This document shows, piece by piece, positions 41,686 to 50,782 of a stretch of DNA of 64,000 nucleotides. Origin of the DNA: Methanooceanicella nereidis (GTDB lineage: Archaea > Halobacteriota > Methanocellia > Methanocellales > Methanocellaceae); NCBI RefSeq assembly GCF_021023085.1, contig NZ_PGCK01000003.1, positions 124,001-188,000 of the forward strand, written 5' to 3'. The stretch's first letter is position 1. Each line of letters begins with the position of its first letter. The notes beneath the pieces were generated by a model, which was given only the letters and a program-made list of their open reading frames with translations, was not told the origin of the DNA and ran no database searches. The translations under genes and the position numbers were made by a program.

Positions 41686-42876
41686 ATGGCAAAATGCATA
41701 TGTCAAGGCAATCTCTCCGAGGAGGAGATAATAGCGAAAGACGCAAAGCACGTCTTTCAGACCTACGGGCGTCAGCCTATCGTTTTAACGAGGGGCAAGG
41801 GAGCCCTTGTATGGGATGTGAACGGTAAGGAATACATAGACTGCGTCGCAGGGATCGCGGTCAACAACGTAGGTCATTGCCACCCGAGAGTCGTAGCTGC
41901 CATACAGGAGCAGGCAGCGAGACTGATCCATACCTCGAACCTGTATTATACGGACATTCAGCCTCAGCTGGCGGAAAAACTGGCGGAGCTGACGGGCATG
42001 GACAGGATCTTCTTCGCTAACTCGGGAACGGAATCTATAGAGGCGGCCCTGAAACTGGCGAGGAAGGCCACGGGCAACAAGGGTTTTATCTCGGCCGAAC
42101 ACTGCTTCCACGGCAGGACAATGGGGGCTTTGAGCATAACCCACAAAGCAAAATACCGGGCGCCGTTCGAACCGCTCATACCGGGAGCGGACTTTGTGCC
42201 ATATGGCGATGCAGATGCCATTCGTAACGCTCTTGACAGCGATACTGCAGCCGTGATAATCGAGCCCGTACAGGGTGAAGGCGGTGTGATAATCCCGCCC
42301 GCAGGATATCTTGAGGAAGTCCGCAAGATATGCGATAAGGCAGGGGTCCTGTTAGTATTCGACGAGGTACAGACTGGCATGGGCCGTACCGGCAAATGGT
42401 TCGGAAAGGACCACTCCGGGGTCAGGCCTGACATAATGTGCATCGCAAAAGGCATTGCGGGAGGGTTCCCGATGGGAGTTATGGCCGCGACTGAAGAAGT
42501 GGCTAAGAACTTCTCCAAAGGAGACCATGCATCGACGTTCGGAGGCAACCCGCTTGGAGCCGCAGCCGCGCTTGCCACTATCAACGCCATTGAAGAGGAG
42601 CGCCTCGTAGAACGTTCCAGGGATATGGGCGCATATATGAGGGACGAGATCAAGAAGCGCTGTAGACAGGATTTCATCGACCACGTCCGCGGCCTGGGCA
42701 TGATGATCGGCGTCCAGTTGAAGAAGGACGGTACCCCGCTCGTCGATAAGGCGAGGGAGAAGGGAGTCCTGGTCAACTGCACTTCCGAGACTGTCCTGAG
42801 GCTTGTGCCGCCGTTCGTCATAACGAAGGGCGAGATAGACAGGTCCGTTGAAGTCATAAGCGAGCTTGAATTGTAA
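41686..42876 (+). CDS. argD: acetylornithine aminotransferase
   Basis: A 396-residue class III aminotransferase: GVNGKEYIDCVAGIAVNNVGHCHP-type N-terminus, FFANSGTESIEAALKLARKATG, HGRTMGALSITHKAKYR, VIIEPVQGEGGV, LLVFDEVQTGMGRTGKWF, and IAKGIAGGFPMGVMAA containing the PLP-binding Lys. It converts N-acetylglutamate semialdehyde to N-acetylornithine in arginine synthesis and may double in lysine synthesis. Slightly Cys-rich N-terminus (KCICQGN). It is followed by a hairpin terminator. Confidence 0.93.
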   Translation: MAKCICQGNLSEEEIIAKDAKHVFQTYGRQPIVLTRGKGALVWDVNGKEYIDCVAGIAVNNVGHCHPRVVAAIQEQAARLIHTSNLYYTDIQPQLAEKLAELTGMDRIFFANSGTESIEAALKLARKATGNKGFISAEHCFHGRTMGALSITHKAKYRAPFEPLIPGADFVPYGDADAIRNALDSDTAAVIIEPVQGEGGVIIPPAGYLEEVRKICDKAGVLLVFDEVQTGMGRTGKWFGKDHSGVRPDIMCIAKGIAGGFPMGVMAATEEVAKNFSKGDHASTFGGNPLGAAAALATINAIEEERLVERSRDMGAYMRDEIKKRCRQDFIDHVRGLGMMIGVQLKKDGTPLVDKAREKGVLVNCTSETVLRLVPPFVITKGEIDRSVEVISELEL

Positions 42877-42884
42877 AACTGATC

Positions 42885-42922
42885 GGCTGGTATTTTTTGG
42901 ACCAGCCTTCTAATATCTTTTT
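42885..42922 (+). terminator. intrinsic-type terminator after argD
   Basis: Perfect 7-bp stem GGCTGGT/ACCAGCC (42885-42891 and 42901-42907) with a 9-base T-rich loop, followed by TTCTAATATCTTTTTT. The rest of the 42877-43336 gap is AT-rich and holds the suf promoter area. Confidence 0.65.
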
Positions 42923-43240
42923 TAGTGTGTAATGTACCTCGTTTCTTAAATTCGTTGTTCCTGCTGTGCCTGGATGTGATACACTTTCTTTTCAAAGGCT
43001 CAACGTTCCTTTATATGGATCTTTGAGATCTATGATATATCTTTGAGATGAAAATGCATTGACCAATTCACTGCCACAGTATCATCATAAACACTGTTCG
43101 GAAATGAACGTTAAAACCATTGAATTTACGGGTGCCTTTCTGATCAGTGATAAAAACTTTCGATCAATAACAAAATACCCTTAAAACCTTTCTGACTTAA
43201 CCTATTATTCGCCATGCATTTGGCTTATCTGTGGTCTATC

Positions 43241-43314
43241 CGGTATATACCGAACATAAACATTTTAAGGTATTGGCGTATATTGAATTTAATCAAAAAA
43301 TGATGAATATCATT
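43241..43314 (+). promoter_or_regulatory. putative suf promoter and operator
   Basis: CGGTATATACCG (43241-43252) is a perfect 12-bp palindrome containing a TATA-like core. About 47 bases downstream lies AATGAT-GAAT-ATCATT (43299-43314), an interrupted inverted repeat 22 bases before the sufC start. Such spacing suits a repressor site near the transcription start. Iron- or redox-dependent control of suf is common; the factor here is unknown. Confidence 0.4.
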
Positions 43315-43336
43315 CTTTTTAGGACGTGAAAGGTTC

Positions 43337-44089
43337 ATGCTTAGCATCGAGGATTTAACTGTAGAAGTAGATGGAAAACGCATACTTAACGGCGTGAATA
43401 TGTCTATAGGAGAGGGTGAGACACACGCCCTTTTTGGCCCGAACGGCTCGGGTAAAAGCTCACTGTTATTCACGATCGCCGGCGTACCCAAGTATAAGGT
43501 GAAGTCCGGCAGCATCGTTTACAAGAGAAAGGACATCACGGACGCCCCGATGGATGAGAGGGCGAAACTGGGCATCGGGATACTTTTCCAGCATCCGCCC
43601 GTGCTTCGCGGTGTCAAGCTTTTGGATATGGTCAGGATCAGCCTCGAACAGAGGAACGGCGGAGTCAAGGTCAAGGACCAGGAGATCATCGAGCTGTCGA
43701 AAAAGCTCAACCTTGAAAACTTCCTGAGCAGGGACGTCAACCTCGGCTTCTCCGGAGGAGAGATCAAGCGCTCTGAACTTTTACAACTGCTTGCACAGGC
43801 CCCGGACTTCGTGATGCTGGACGAGCCTGACAGCGGCGTAGACCTTGTCAACATCGGGCTGGTAGGCAACACTATCAACGAGCTGCTCGAAAAGGATAAA
43901 AAGACCATGCACCGGTCAAAATCCGGGCTTATTATCACTCACTTCGGCAATATCCTTGACTACGTTAAGGCTGACAAGGCATATGTCATGATGAAGGGAC
44001 GCGTGTTCTGCCAGGGCAATCCGGTAGAGCTGCTGGACGATATCAGGCACAACGGGTATGGGGAGTGTATGACATGTATGAAGAGATAA
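43337..44089 (+). CDS. sufC: Fe-S cluster assembly ATPase SufC
   Basis: A 250-residue ABC ATPase of the SufC type: Walker A FGPNGSGKSSLLF (about 33-45), signature LGFSGGEIKRSELLQLLAQAPDFVMLDEPDSGVD (ABC signature through Walker B and D-loop) and the switch His in LIITHFGNIL. It powers the SufBC scaffold that builds Fe-S clusters. Its last 16 bases overlap the sufB start, so the subunits are translationally coupled. Confidence 0.95.
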   Translation: MLSIEDLTVEVDGKRILNGVNMSIGEGETHALFGPNGSGKSSLLFTIAGVPKYKVKSGSIVYKRKDITDAPMDERAKLGIGILFQHPPVLRGVKLLDMVRISLEQRNGGVKVKDQEIIELSKKLNLENFLSRDVNLGFSGGEIKRSELLQLLAQAPDFVMLDEPDSGVDLVNIGLVGNTINELLEKDKKTMHRSKSGLIITHFGNILDYVKADKAYVMMKGRVFCQGNPVELLDDIRHNGYGECMTCMKR

Positions 44090-45291
44090 TCAAAAGGGCC
44101 GAGGCTGCCAGAGACAAGAAAGCGGCATATGGCAATGACATTGACCTGGACTCTTTCCAGAAAGAGGTACCGCCGCGGGAAATGATCACCAGCCTCTCAG
44201 AACTTTCAGAGGGAATACAGCAGAGGGCTCTTAATACGGGCGTCGACGCTACGATGAAGGAACGCTCCGCATCTTTCTTCCAGATGGACCAGAGCGTCAT
44301 ACACACTATGACCATGAGCGAGGGCGTCGAGGTCATGGATATTAACGCCGCGATGAAAAAATATGACTGGCTCAAGGATTATTTCTTCAAGCTCGTGCAG
44401 CCTGACCAGGATAAATACACGGCATATAACGCCACCCATCCGTTCAACGGCTACTTCATAAGGACGCTGCCGGGCGCAAAGGTCACGTTCCCGCTGCAGG
44501 CGTGTATGTACATAGGCAAAGAGGGCATGATCCAGAACGTCCACAACATTCTCATAGCAGAAGAAGGCAGCGAGTTACACGTCATAACGGGATGTACGAC
44601 CGATACGCACGTAATGAGAGGCCTGCACATCGGTGTCACCGAGTTCTTCGTTAAGGATAATGCAAAGCTCACGTACACGATGGTCCACAACTGGGGAGAA
44701 AGCGTGGCGGTCAGGCCAAGGTCAGCGACCAGCCTCGGCAAGAACGCCGTGTTCATGAGCAACTATGTTTCCATGACGCCCGTTCAGGACGTCCAGATGT
44801 ACCCGAGCTGCTACATGGAGGGCGAGAATGGTATCGCCAGATTTAACACCGTAGTATATGCTCCTCCCGGCTCGCATCTCGACCTCGGCTCTAAGGCATT
44901 GTTAAAGGCTAAGGGCTGTAAGGCAGAGCTCATAGCCAGGACCATCACCAAGGGCGGCTACATAGCGTCGCGCGGTATAATCCAGGGTGATGCGCCAGGC
45001 ATTAAAGCCCACCTTGAATGCAGGGGCTTATTGTTGTCTGAGGGCGGCGTCATCTACGCAGTGCCCGAACTTCTCGGAAGCATACCCGGAGTGGACTTGA
45101 GCCACGAAGCGGCTGTCGGAAAGATCGCCGAAGAAGAGATCAACTATCTCATGGCAAGGGGAGTGGACGCGGATACGGCCACTGCTCTCATCGTAAGAGG
45201 GTTCCTCGACGTGGATATTACCGGGTTGCCAGCGCAGCTTCATGAGCAGATAAAGAAAGCCATAGAGCTTGGCGAAAAATCAATGATGTAA
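44074..45291 (+). CDS. sufB: Fe-S cluster assembly scaffold SufB
   Basis: A 405-residue SufB/SufD-family beta-helix protein: HPFNGYFIRTLPGAKVTFPLQACMYIGKEG, AEEGSELHVITGCTT, the core repeats GENGIARFNTVVYAPPGSHLDLGSKALLKAKGCKAELIARTITKGG, and the C-terminal LSHEAAVGKIAEEEINYLMARGVDADTATALIVRGF. No sufD, sufS or sufE gene is adjacent: the minimal archaeal SufBC pair. ATG 44074 is favoured (GGGAG nine bases upstream); GTG 44065 is also in frame. Followed by an AAGTGG/CCACTT hairpin (45290-45310) and a T-rich tract. Confidence 0.95.
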   Translation: MYEEIIKRAEAARDKKAAYGNDIDLDSFQKEVPPREMITSLSELSEGIQQRALNTGVDATMKERSASFFQMDQSVIHTMTMSEGVEVMDINAAMKKYDWLKDYFFKLVQPDQDKYTAYNATHPFNGYFIRTLPGAKVTFPLQACMYIGKEGMIQNVHNILIAEEGSELHVITGCTTDTHVMRGLHIGVTEFFVKDNAKLTYTMVHNWGESVAVRPRSATSLGKNAVFMSNYVSMTPVQDVQMYPSCYMEGENGIARFNTVVYAPPGSHLDLGSKALLKAKGCKAELIARTITKGGYIASRGIIQGDAPGIKAHLECRGLLLSEGGVIYAVPELLGSIPGVDLSHEAAVGKIAEEEINYLMARGVDADTATALIVRGFLDVDITGLPAQLHEQIKKAIELGEKSMM

Positions 45292-45403
45292 GTGGGTTTT
45301 TAATCCACTTCTATAATTTTTTATATTATAAATGGGCTTTCTATTCGTTAATCAATATTTTCTATATATCCGTCATTCCAAAAATTAAGATGCGATAATC
45401 CTT

Positions 45404-45515
45404 TCACCACTAAGCGCACGAAGGCGAATAGTGTACACAAAGGACTTTTTTAGAAAGTTTGCGATACTTAAAGTTTTTTTATGTTCCTTTATCGCCTTTG
45501 TGCGCTTTGTGATTA
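45404..45515. repeat. dispersed palindromic repeat, copy 3
   Basis: An imperfect ~110-base palindrome: left arm CCACTAAGCGCACGAAGGCG, AGTGTACACAAAGG; centre TTTTAGAAAGTTTGCGATACTT; right arm ATGTTCCTTTATCGCC, TTTGTGCGCTTTGTG. Same family as 18541-18834 and 34074-34205. It fills most of the 45292-45663 gap. Confidence 0.8.
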
Positions 45516-45663
45516 AAAAAAGTATTACTTAGCTGCTCTTGTCTATATGTTCCCCGGAACTCACATATAAATTACAGTACTCATGTATCCATAAAACTGT
45601 GAATTAATAGATAACACAATAAAAAATGGTCATCGAGAGCCTAAAAAGAAAATAATATCTTAT

Positions 45664-46263
45664 TTAGCACTCGCCGTCTATGCATTCGAGCACTTTTACG
45701 CCATTCTCGTCCACATCGATCTTAATTAACGTCTTTATGTCATAGCCCATATCGATTATTTCCTTTTTCCCGTCGCCTCTCTCGATAACGACGATGATAT
45801 CCTTAACCGTGGCGCCTGCCATTTCCAGCGCTTTCAGCGTGGCAAGCATCGTGCCTCCGGTGCTGATGACGTCATCAACTATCAGGACGCGGTCGCCTTT
45901 ATCGATGCCGTTTAGATAAAGCTCGCCTTTGGAGTACCCGGTAGCCTGATGAACTGCTATTTCGCCGGGAAGCTCATATTTTCTTTTTCTGATTATGATA
46001 AAAGGTATGTCAGTGATCTGGGATAATGCCGAGCCGAGCGGGAGGCCCATGGCCTCTATTGTCACTATCTTATCGACATCGACGTTGGCGTTTTTAACGA
46101 TGCAGGCGATAACTTCCCTTAAAAGTTCGGGACGGACTACAGGGACGCCATCCGATATCGGGTGAATGAAATAATTGTAGCTTCCTCTCTTTATTATCGG
46201 CGCGTTCCTTAAGCTCTCTCTAAGGTTTTTTAACACTCTCTCACATCCATGGTCATAATACAT
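45664..46263 (-). CDS. hpt: hypoxanthine/guanine phosphoribosyltransferase, archaeal type
   Basis: A 199-residue purine phosphoribosyltransferase. The archaeal N-terminus reads [24 protein letters not shown], then [32 protein letters not shown], and the PRPP motif [25 protein letters not shown] (about 125-149). It salvages hypoxanthine and guanine. The frame from 46263 overlaps the mfnA stop by 11 bases; a GTG at 46236 with GGATGTGA upstream would give the more usual archaeal length. Last gene of the HTH-ppsA-mfnA-hpt unit. Confidence 0.92.
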   Translation of the reverse strand: MYYDHGCERVLKNLRESLRNAPIIKRGSYNYFIHPISDGVPVVRPELLREVIACIVKNANVDVDKIVTIEAMGLPLGSALSQITDIPFIIIRKRKYELPGEIAVHQATGYSKGELYLNGIDKGDRVLIVDDVISTGGTMLATLKALEMAGATVKDIIVVIERGDGKKEIIDMGYDIKTLIKIDVDENGVKVLECIDGEC

Positions 46264-47401
46264 CTTTGAGGTCGCTGACGAACGACCTGATGACTTCCTC
46301 CGTCACATGCGGCATAACTACCATCCTCAATGCCGACGGCCTTGTAGTGGTCGAAACATACCAGTTCCTGTCACAGAGGCGCCTGCGCACCGATTGAGCA
46401 TCAGGCATGATAAATGTGACGATATTCAACACGGGATCCATCGCCGGCTCCAGGCCCAGCGACGTAAGGCTATCATAGAGAAGCCATGTGTTTTTCATGC
46501 ATCCTGAGACTATCTCCCTGTAGCCTTCTCTGCCGAGATGCCTCATGACCGCGTATGTCCCGGCAGCTGACGCCCCGCTCCTGGTGCCCGCAAGCGATGA
46601 CTGGACCTGCGAGGTCAGGTACTGCGCGTTTATCTCGAGCACTTTCAAGTAGTAGTCGCTTCTATAGAGCAGGCTTCCAGATGGTATCGTGCTTAAGCCC
46701 ATCTTATGGGGGTCTATGGTAATAGACATTACTCCGGGCACTTCAAAGTCGAACTTATATCTGGACGGATCATCAAGGAAAGGTATGACGAACCCGCCGA
46801 AAGCGGCGTCGACGTGTAAGTAGATACCCAGGTCCAGTGCCAGTTTTCCTATCTCGGGTATCGGGTCAACCTGTCCGAACTCAGTAGTACCCGCTACAGC
46901 TACCATGGCCACAGTGTTATCATCCACCAGCTTTGCCATGCTGTCGGGGTCCGCCCTCATGCTGCTGTCGGTGGCCGCTTTGCGAAGCTCCAATCCCAGC
47001 AGCTGTGCAGCCTTATCAAAAGAATAATGCGCGGACTCAGGAATGATGATGTTAGCTTTGCTCCTGTCAAAGCCGCCTTTCTTGATCTTGATCTGTATGG
47101 CCGTCCGCATGGCCTGAATGTTACTTTCGGTGCCGCCGGTCGTGATGTATCCTACGGCGGAAGGTAAATGTAAAAGGCTGCCGAGCATCTCTATGCATTT
47201 ATGCTCGATGTCGGCAGTCCCCGGAAAAAGCTTCGGGTCTCCGAGATTAGAAACAATGAACTCTTTTTGGACCTTGACCGCTATGGGGTGAGGGGTCGTG
47301 CACATAGAGCTTAATACTCGCTCATACGGCACGTTCTTTTTAGCATATTCTCTTAGCTCTTCGAATATACTGTTCTCGTCAACCCCTCTGTATTCCACCA
47401 T
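46253..47401 (-). CDS. mfnA: L-tyrosine/L-aspartate decarboxylase
   Basis: A 382-residue PLP-dependent group II decarboxylase: [67 protein letters not shown], and [20 protein letters not shown] with the PLP Lys in DPHKMG. In methanogens MfnA makes tyramine for methanofuran; in other archaea the enzyme gives beta-alanine for coenzyme A. Its start lies 8 bp after the ppsA stop, so both are in one operon. Confidence 0.93.
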   Translation of the reverse strand: MVEYRGVDENSIFEELREYAKKNVPYERVLSSMCTTPHPIAVKVQKEFIVSNLGDPKLFPGTADIEHKCIEMLGSLLHLPSAVGYITTGGTESNIQAMRTAIQIKIKKGGFDRSKANIIIPESAHYSFDKAAQLLGLELRKAATDSSMRADPDSMAKLVDDNTVAMVAVAGTTEFGQVDPIPEIGKLALDLGIYLHVDAAFGGFVIPFLDDPSRYKFDFEVPGVMSITIDPHKMGLSTIPSGSLLYRSDYYLKVLEINAQYLTSQVQSSLAGTRSGASAAGTYAVMRHLGREGYREIVSGCMKNTWLLYDSLTSLGLEPAMDPVLNIVTFIMPDAQSVRRRLCDRNWYVSTTTRPSALRMVVMPHVTEEVIRSFVSDLKDVL

Positions 47402-47409
47402 AGATCACT

Positions 47410-49692
47410 TCACTTTTTTCTGGCTGCTTCAAGTATTAAAGTATGCTCGGTCCTCGCGACCATTTCCCTGACGGACTCTACTGCATCGATGTTAGCTGAT
47501 ATGCTGGTGATGCCCATCGCGACGAGCCTCCTGGCGACGTCCGGCCTGCTTCCTGCCTGTCCGCATATGGACGTCTTTACGCCCGCCTTGTTGCATTCGC
47601 CTATGACGTACTCTATCAGCTTCAGGACGGCGGGGTGCAGCTCATTGTAAAGGTCCGCTACCAGCTCGTTGTTCCTGTCCACTGCTAGAGTATACTGTGT
47701 CAGGTCGTTCGTTCCGAACGATACAAAGTCTATGCCTTCCTTTATAAACTCGTCGATTATGAGCGCTGATGCCGGTATCTCGACCATGATGCCCACGTCG
47801 ACATTTTCTATGTCTATTCCGCACTCGACCATAAGCTCCTTGGCACGCCTGAGCTCCACCGGGTGCTGCACAAGGGGCAGCATTATGCCGATATTGTCAT
47901 AGCCCATCTCATAGAGCTTCCTGAACGCCGCCATCTCCAGCTTAAAGTGGTCGATGTCCCTGAGGTCGCGGCGGATGCCTCTCATGCCGAGCATCGGGTT
48001 ATGCTCGTACGGCTCGCTTTCTCCGCCCTTCATGGCCCTGAACTCGTCCGTCGGCGCGTCAAGCGTCCTGACCCACACAGGCTTCGGGTAGAATGCATCT
48101 GCGACCGTGCGAATACCCGTCACCAGCTCGTTGATGTATTCATCCGAACGCCCGCTTTTAATGTATACTTGCGGGTGGGTGTTCAGGCCCAGTATCATGT
48201 GCTCTATCCTTAACAGGCCTACTCCGTCAGCCATCGTCTGCTTTGCTCTCTCTGCAGCTTCAGGGATGGATACGTTGACCTTGACCTCTGTGGCAGTGAT
48301 CGGCTTGGACAGGGCCATCGGCCTGACAGCAGCCTCTTCTGCCGGGGCTTTCGCTTCGGCTTTCTTTATGGCTCCCTCATAGACGTTACCCATTTCCCCG
48401 TCCACGGTTATGACCATGCCGTCCTTTAAAACTTTAGTGGCTTCTTTTGTGCCTACGATAGCCGGCGTTCCCAGCTCACGGGACACGATCGCCGCGTGGC
48501 AGGTGAGGCCTCCCTCGTCGGTCACGATGGCGATGGATCTCTTCATGGCAGGCACCATGTCCGGGGTGGTCATCTTTGTGACCAGGATGTCGCCTTCAAG
48601 CACTTTGTCCAGCTCTGACATCGAGGTGACGATCTTGACTTTGCCGCTGGCGATACCCGGTGATGCACCAAGGCCTTCCAGGATTATATCGCCGGATGTT
48701 TTTTCGCCCTTTGCCTCGCGTTTCTGGATGGTCGTTATGGGCCTGGACTGTAATAGGTATATCTCTCCGCCTTTAATGGCCCATTCTATGTCCTGGGGCT
48801 TACCATAGTGTTCCTCGACCAGCCTGCCCAGCTTCGAAAGCCTCACTATCTCATCATCGGTCAGCACCTGGGCGTTCTTTTTGTCCTCGGGAACATCAAT
48901 CTGCTTGGTCTTACGTGTCTTCTTGTCCCTGATGATCATTATCTGCTTGGTCGCTATTTTCTTCTTGACCTTGTCAGTGTTGCTGACTATGTAATTATCG
49001 GGGGATACCGCGCCGGATACGACAGCCTCGCCAAGGCCCCACGCGGCCTCGATGATCTCCAGTTTTTCACCGGTCGTCGGGTGGGATGTGAACATGACCC
49101 CTGCCGTGTCGGCATCGACCATCTTCTGGACTACGACGGCGATGTTGACATGCTCGTGCGGGAAATTTTGCTTTACCCTGTAATATATGGCGCGGGCGCC
49201 GTACAGGGAGGCCCAGCAATTCTGAACGGCCTTTACCAGGTCTTCCTCGCCCCTGACATTAAGGTATGTTTCCTGCTGTCCTGCGAAACTGGCATCGGGA
49301 AGGTCTTCCGCGGTTGCGCTGGATCTCGCGGCGACATATATCTCTTCGCCTTCCCGCTTACAAAGAGTCTTATAATAGTCCCTTATAGCGCTCTCGATCT
49401 CCTTTGGCATTTTGTTCTCTTTGACAAGCTTCTTAGAGGACTCTTCCGCTTTTTTCAGGGATTTCTGGTCATCGACATCCACTTCAAGCCCCTTGAATAG
49501 CTTTTCCGTTATGCCGGTGTCATCCAGGAATTTTCTGAAAGCCTGCGCGGTGACGACAAATCCCCGGGGCACCGGGAATTCGGCGTTTATCATCTCGCCA
49601 AGGCTTGCGCCCTTGCCTCCGACTATGGGTATATCGCTATTCCTGACCTCTTCGAGCCAGACGACTAACTTCTCTTTTGCTGCCATGTTCAT
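47410..49692 (-). CDS. ppsA: phosphoenolpyruvate synthase
   Basis: A 760-residue pyruvate, water dikinase. The N-terminal ATP-grasp domain shows GGKGASLGEMINAEFPVPRGFVVTA and VAARSSATAEDLPDASFAGQQETYLNV. The phosphohistidine domain has EGGLTCHAAIVSRELGTPAIVGT (catalytic His). The PEP-binding barrel ends with SFGTNDLTQYTLAVDRN and SICGQAGSRPDVARRLVAMGITSIS, which keeps the catalytic Cys. Converts pyruvate plus ATP to PEP for gluconeogenesis. Its ATG overlaps the stop of the HTH gene (ATGA). An alternative Met lies two codons in. Confidence 0.96.
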   Translation of the reverse strand: MNMAAKEKLVVWLEEVRNSDIPIVGGKGASLGEMINAEFPVPRGFVVTAQAFRKFLDDTGITEKLFKGLEVDVDDQKSLKKAEESSKKLVKENKMPKEIESAIRDYYKTLCKREGEEIYVAARSSATAEDLPDASFAGQQETYLNVRGEEDLVKAVQNCWASLYGARAIYYRVKQNFPHEHVNIAVVVQKMVDADTAGVMFTSHPTTGEKLEIIEAAWGLGEAVVSGAVSPDNYIVSNTDKVKKKIATKQIMIIRDKKTRKTKQIDVPEDKKNAQVLTDDEIVRLSKLGRLVEEHYGKPQDIEWAIKGGEIYLLQSRPITTIQKREAKGEKTSGDIILEGLGASPGIASGKVKIVTSMSELDKVLEGDILVTKMTTPDMVPAMKRSIAIVTDEGGLTCHAAIVSRELGTPAIVGTKEATKVLKDGMVITVDGEMGNVYEGAIKKAEAKAPAEEAAVRPMALSKPITATEVKVNVSIPEAAERAKQTMADGVGLLRIEHMILGLNTHPQVYIKSGRSDEYINELVTGIRTVADAFYPKPVWVRTLDAPTDEFRAMKGGESEPYEHNPMLGMRGIRRDLRDIDHFKLEMAAFRKLYEMGYDNIGIMLPLVQHPVELRRAKELMVECGIDIENVDVGIMVEIPASALIIDEFIKEGIDFVSFGTNDLTQYTLAVDRNNELVADLYNELHPAVLKLIEYVIGECNKAGVKTSICGQAGSRPDVARRLVAMGITSISANIDAVESVREMVARTEHTLILEAARKK

Positions 49693-50093
49693 TTCTCCAG
49701 AGCCTTTATCGCTTTTTTCCGCTTTTTCTCATAGTTTTGCAGAGTGATATCCACGATCGAAGATATCTTGTCGTGCGGAACCCCTAATTCCATGCCGATA
49801 CGGTTAAAATAAGGGTACTCCACACTTTTGTTCATGGATCTGTATGACTTTACCGTTTCCGTTAATGCGGCCACACCGGAAAAAACAGTTATGAACTTGA
49901 GCGTCGGCGTGACCTTACCATTCTCTATCCTGGATATGGTCTCCCGCCGCAGCTTCATTATGCGGCTGATATCATCCTGCGTCAGGTCCATTTTATTCCT
50001 GTATCTTTGAATGGTGATACCCCTGTCGGACGAAGTGACGATGTCACCCGCGATCTTTTTAGAAAGTTCGATTATCCAATCTGGCGCGTACAT
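49689..50093 (-). CDS. XRE-type HTH transcriptional regulator
   Basis: A 134-residue regulator. Residues ~32-85 form a Cro/C1-type HTH: ITIQRYRNKMDLTQDDISRIMKLRRETISRIENGKVTPTLKFI. The C-terminal part is helical and basic (YEKKRKKAIKAL). ATG 50093 is chosen; the longer frame to 50186 would run through the operator-like palindrome and the TATA box. The gene overlaps ppsA (ATGA), so it heads an HTH-ppsA-mfnA-hpt operon and probably regulates itself and ppsA. Confidence 0.85.
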   Translation of the reverse strand: MYAPDWIIELSKKIAGDIVTSSDRGITIQRYRNKMDLTQDDISRIMKLRRETISRIENGKVTPTLKFITVFSGVAALTETVKSYRSMNKSVEYPYFNRIGMELGVPHDKISSIVDITLQNYEKKRKKAIKALEK

Positions 50094-50104
50094 TAAAGCA
50101 TCAC

Positions 50105-50186
50105 ATGTTACACGTCGTGTAACATATTTGTATTTACAAGTAAGCGCTCTGGCTATATAATGATTATGTGACGTAACATGTAACAT
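50105..50186 (-). promoter_or_regulatory. promoter with two operator-like palindromes for the HTH-ppsA operon
   Basis: Site 1 (50105-50125) is a perfect 21-bp palindrome, each half ATGTTACACG around a central T. Site 2 (50166-50186) is a degenerate form keeping ATGT and TGTAACAT. Between them, on the minus strand, lies CATTATATAGCC (about 50151-50163), a TATA box. Site 1 would sit near the transcription start and site 2 at the BRE side, a classic layout for repression and autoregulation by the HTH protein. Confidence 0.65.
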
Positions 50187-50295
50187 TATAAAAAAATATT
50201 ACTAACAGTAATACAATTAATATATTATAATTACTTATGGTATTAAAATATTAAAAATAATACATTACTTTTATATTTGGGAAATGGCGCGTCCT

Positions 50296-50652
50296 CTAGT
50301 GATTAAACATCCCTGTGAGGTACGGTATCTTTAAATTGAACCTTTTATCAAGCACTGCCAGCGTACACCAGGGTATGATGTCTATGAACGGTATAAGGTC
50401 CACTCCAGTCATCGTAAGGGCTTTGGCGACCGGGACATCGAGATGTGTGAGGAACGCGGCCTGGACCACCGATATTCCGCCTTCGAGCGCGATCGGCACA
50501 GGGATCAACCCCACTGCGAACAGTAATTCTGACGGGACGGCGTCGGTAAAATCTATTAATAGTGCCAGTCCCAGGGCTGCCATATTCTGAAATGTCGATA
50601 CATCCGTCCTCTTTTCCGCATAGGTCATATCTATTACCGGGTCAGTATCCAT
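50296..50652 (-). CDS. small membrane protein, unknown
   Basis: A 118-residue protein with hydrophobic stretches (MAALGLALLIDF, LLFAVGLIPVPIALEGGISVVQAAFL, ALTMTGVDLIPFIDIIPWCTLAVL) suggesting two or three membrane segments. Family not recognised. GAGAGG lies upstream of the ATG. It is divergently oriented from serA, with 130 bp between the starts. Confidence 0.55.
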   Translation of the reverse strand: MDTDPVIDMTYAEKRTDVSTFQNMAALGLALLIDFTDAVPSELLFAVGLIPVPIALEGGISVVQAAFLTHLDVPVAKALTMTGVDLIPFIDIIPWCTLAVLDKRFNLKIPYLTGMFNH

Positions 50653-50782
50653 TATTTGCCTCTCGTTTATTTTTTTAGCATTTTCTTGATATATATTTTC
50701 TTAGTCTTACTCCAATATTTATCCAAAACCTTAAGAACATGAATATCCATAACTGCTCGCATATATCGCAGGGTGAATCACA

